From NCBI RefSeq assembly GCF_017352115.1, contig NZ_CP071448.1, positions 2,751,001 to 2,815,000 on the forward strand: 64,000 nt of DNA, written 5' to 3'. Position 1 is the stretch's first letter. Each line of letters opens with the position of its first letter. The notes beneath the pieces were generated by a model. It made no database searches, had not been told where the DNA came from, and saw nothing but the letters and a program-made list of their open reading frames with translations. This DNA comes from Flavobacterium endoglycinae. GTDB taxonomy: Bacteria; Bacteroidota; Bacteroidia; Flavobacteriales; Flavobacteriaceae. Positions 63,609 through 64,000 of the stretch are shown here, one piece after another. The translations under genes were made by a program, and so were the position numbers.

Positions 63609-64000
63609 ATGAGTTTAAAAAGAATAATGTCCAATTATGCAGATTATAATTTATGGGTAAACCAGCAATTCGTAAGTTGGCTTTCGCCGAAATCTGATGA
63701 ACTGCTTTATGCAGAAGCTATTTCGAGTTTTTCCAGTATAATGAAAACACTCGATCACATCTGGAGCACAGAAGAATATTGGTTTTCGGTTATTTCAGAA
63801 ACTCCAATGAAAGAAAAGAAAGACATCAGCGAATTATCCAGAGATGAGATATTTGCTGGTCTGCTGGACTCGTCTACAAGATTGAGAAACCTTATTCATT
63901 CAATGTCTGATGAAGATTTAATTAAAGAAGTTAAAATTATCAATCCGTGGTTTGAATGTGAGGAACCTATTTCCAATTATCTGATTCAGGTCATCAATCA
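63609..64000 (+). CDS. Second DinB-like protein (C-terminus cut by window edge)
   Basis: The ATG at 63,609 opens MSLKRIMSNYADYNLWVNQQF, continuing with MKTLDHIWSTEEYWFSVIS and SRDEIFAGLLDSS. YNLWVNQ is the usual DinB start, and DHIWSTEEYW resembles the first metal-ligand helix (DHI). About 130 residues are present, and the C-terminal HxxxH motif would lie beyond the window. It follows the first DinB gene, suggesting a tandem pair. Confidence 0.8.
   Translation, partial: MSLKRIMSNYADYNLWVNQQFVSWLSPKSDELLYAEAISSFSSIMKTLDHIWSTEEYWFSVISETPMKEKKDISELSRDEIFAGLLDSSTRLRNLIHSMSDEDLIKEVKIINPWFECEEPISNYLIQVIN

Overview
The window is AT-rich DNA from a member of the Bacteroidota, most probably Flavobacterium or a close relative. 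Pointers are the many candidate promoters of the TAnnTTTG (-7) type, type IX secretion (T9SS) C-terminal signals on secreted proteins, a TonB receptor of the carboxypeptidase-regulatory type, a DUF4270 lipoprotein, and housekeeping genes (panC/panD, glmS, atpD/atpC, bioB, ribF, glyS, thiL, recX, radA) in flavobacterial style. Species is inferred from gene content and was not checked by any search.

Layout. 1-7,920: radA (partial), an esterase-fold lipid/ester hydrolase homologue with an altered active site, panD and panC on the minus strand; divergently, an operon of a shortened GT5 glycogen-synthase-like protein, a DUF4270 lipoprotein and glmS. 7,921-16,983: an accessory island at the 3' end of glmS. 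It holds a small T9SS-signal protein, a 2,138-residue SpvB/RHS protein with a variable C-terminal domain, a two-helix membrane protein that may be its immunity partner, a 114-bp inverted-repeat element, a second diverged copy of the last 69 codons of glmS with its terminator, then a secreted fibre-like protein followed by a third copy of that terminator. 17,249-26,310: TonB receptor plus SGNH-hydrolase lipoprotein, atpD-atpC, a small membrane protein, an NAD(P)-binding protein and a TraB/GumN protein.

26,434-48,264: a 22-kb cluster of five giant secreted proteins (one on the minus strand, four on the plus strand, with recX between). All five share a C-terminal module of about 500 residues and a T9SS-type end, but each has a different N-terminal region: lectin/GEVED/Ig-like, beta-helix plus PA14, DUF11-like, Delta-60 beta-propeller, or glycine-rich. 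They look like a domain-shuffled surface-protein family.

48,330-64,000: cupin/JmjC-like protein, bioB, a four-helix membrane protein, ribF, a reprolysin-type metalloprotease with P-domain and T9SS signal, comF and glyS, a regulatory group (LytTR regulator with a degenerate receiver, small exported peptide, TPR sensor kinase, response regulator), thiL and two DinB-family proteins, the last cut by the window end.

The most notable material is the glmS-anchored RHS island, whose flanking glmS copies differ mainly at synonymous sites, and the adhesin cluster with inverted and direct module repeats. All coordinates and motif statements come from reading the sequence by eye; family names come from recognised motifs.
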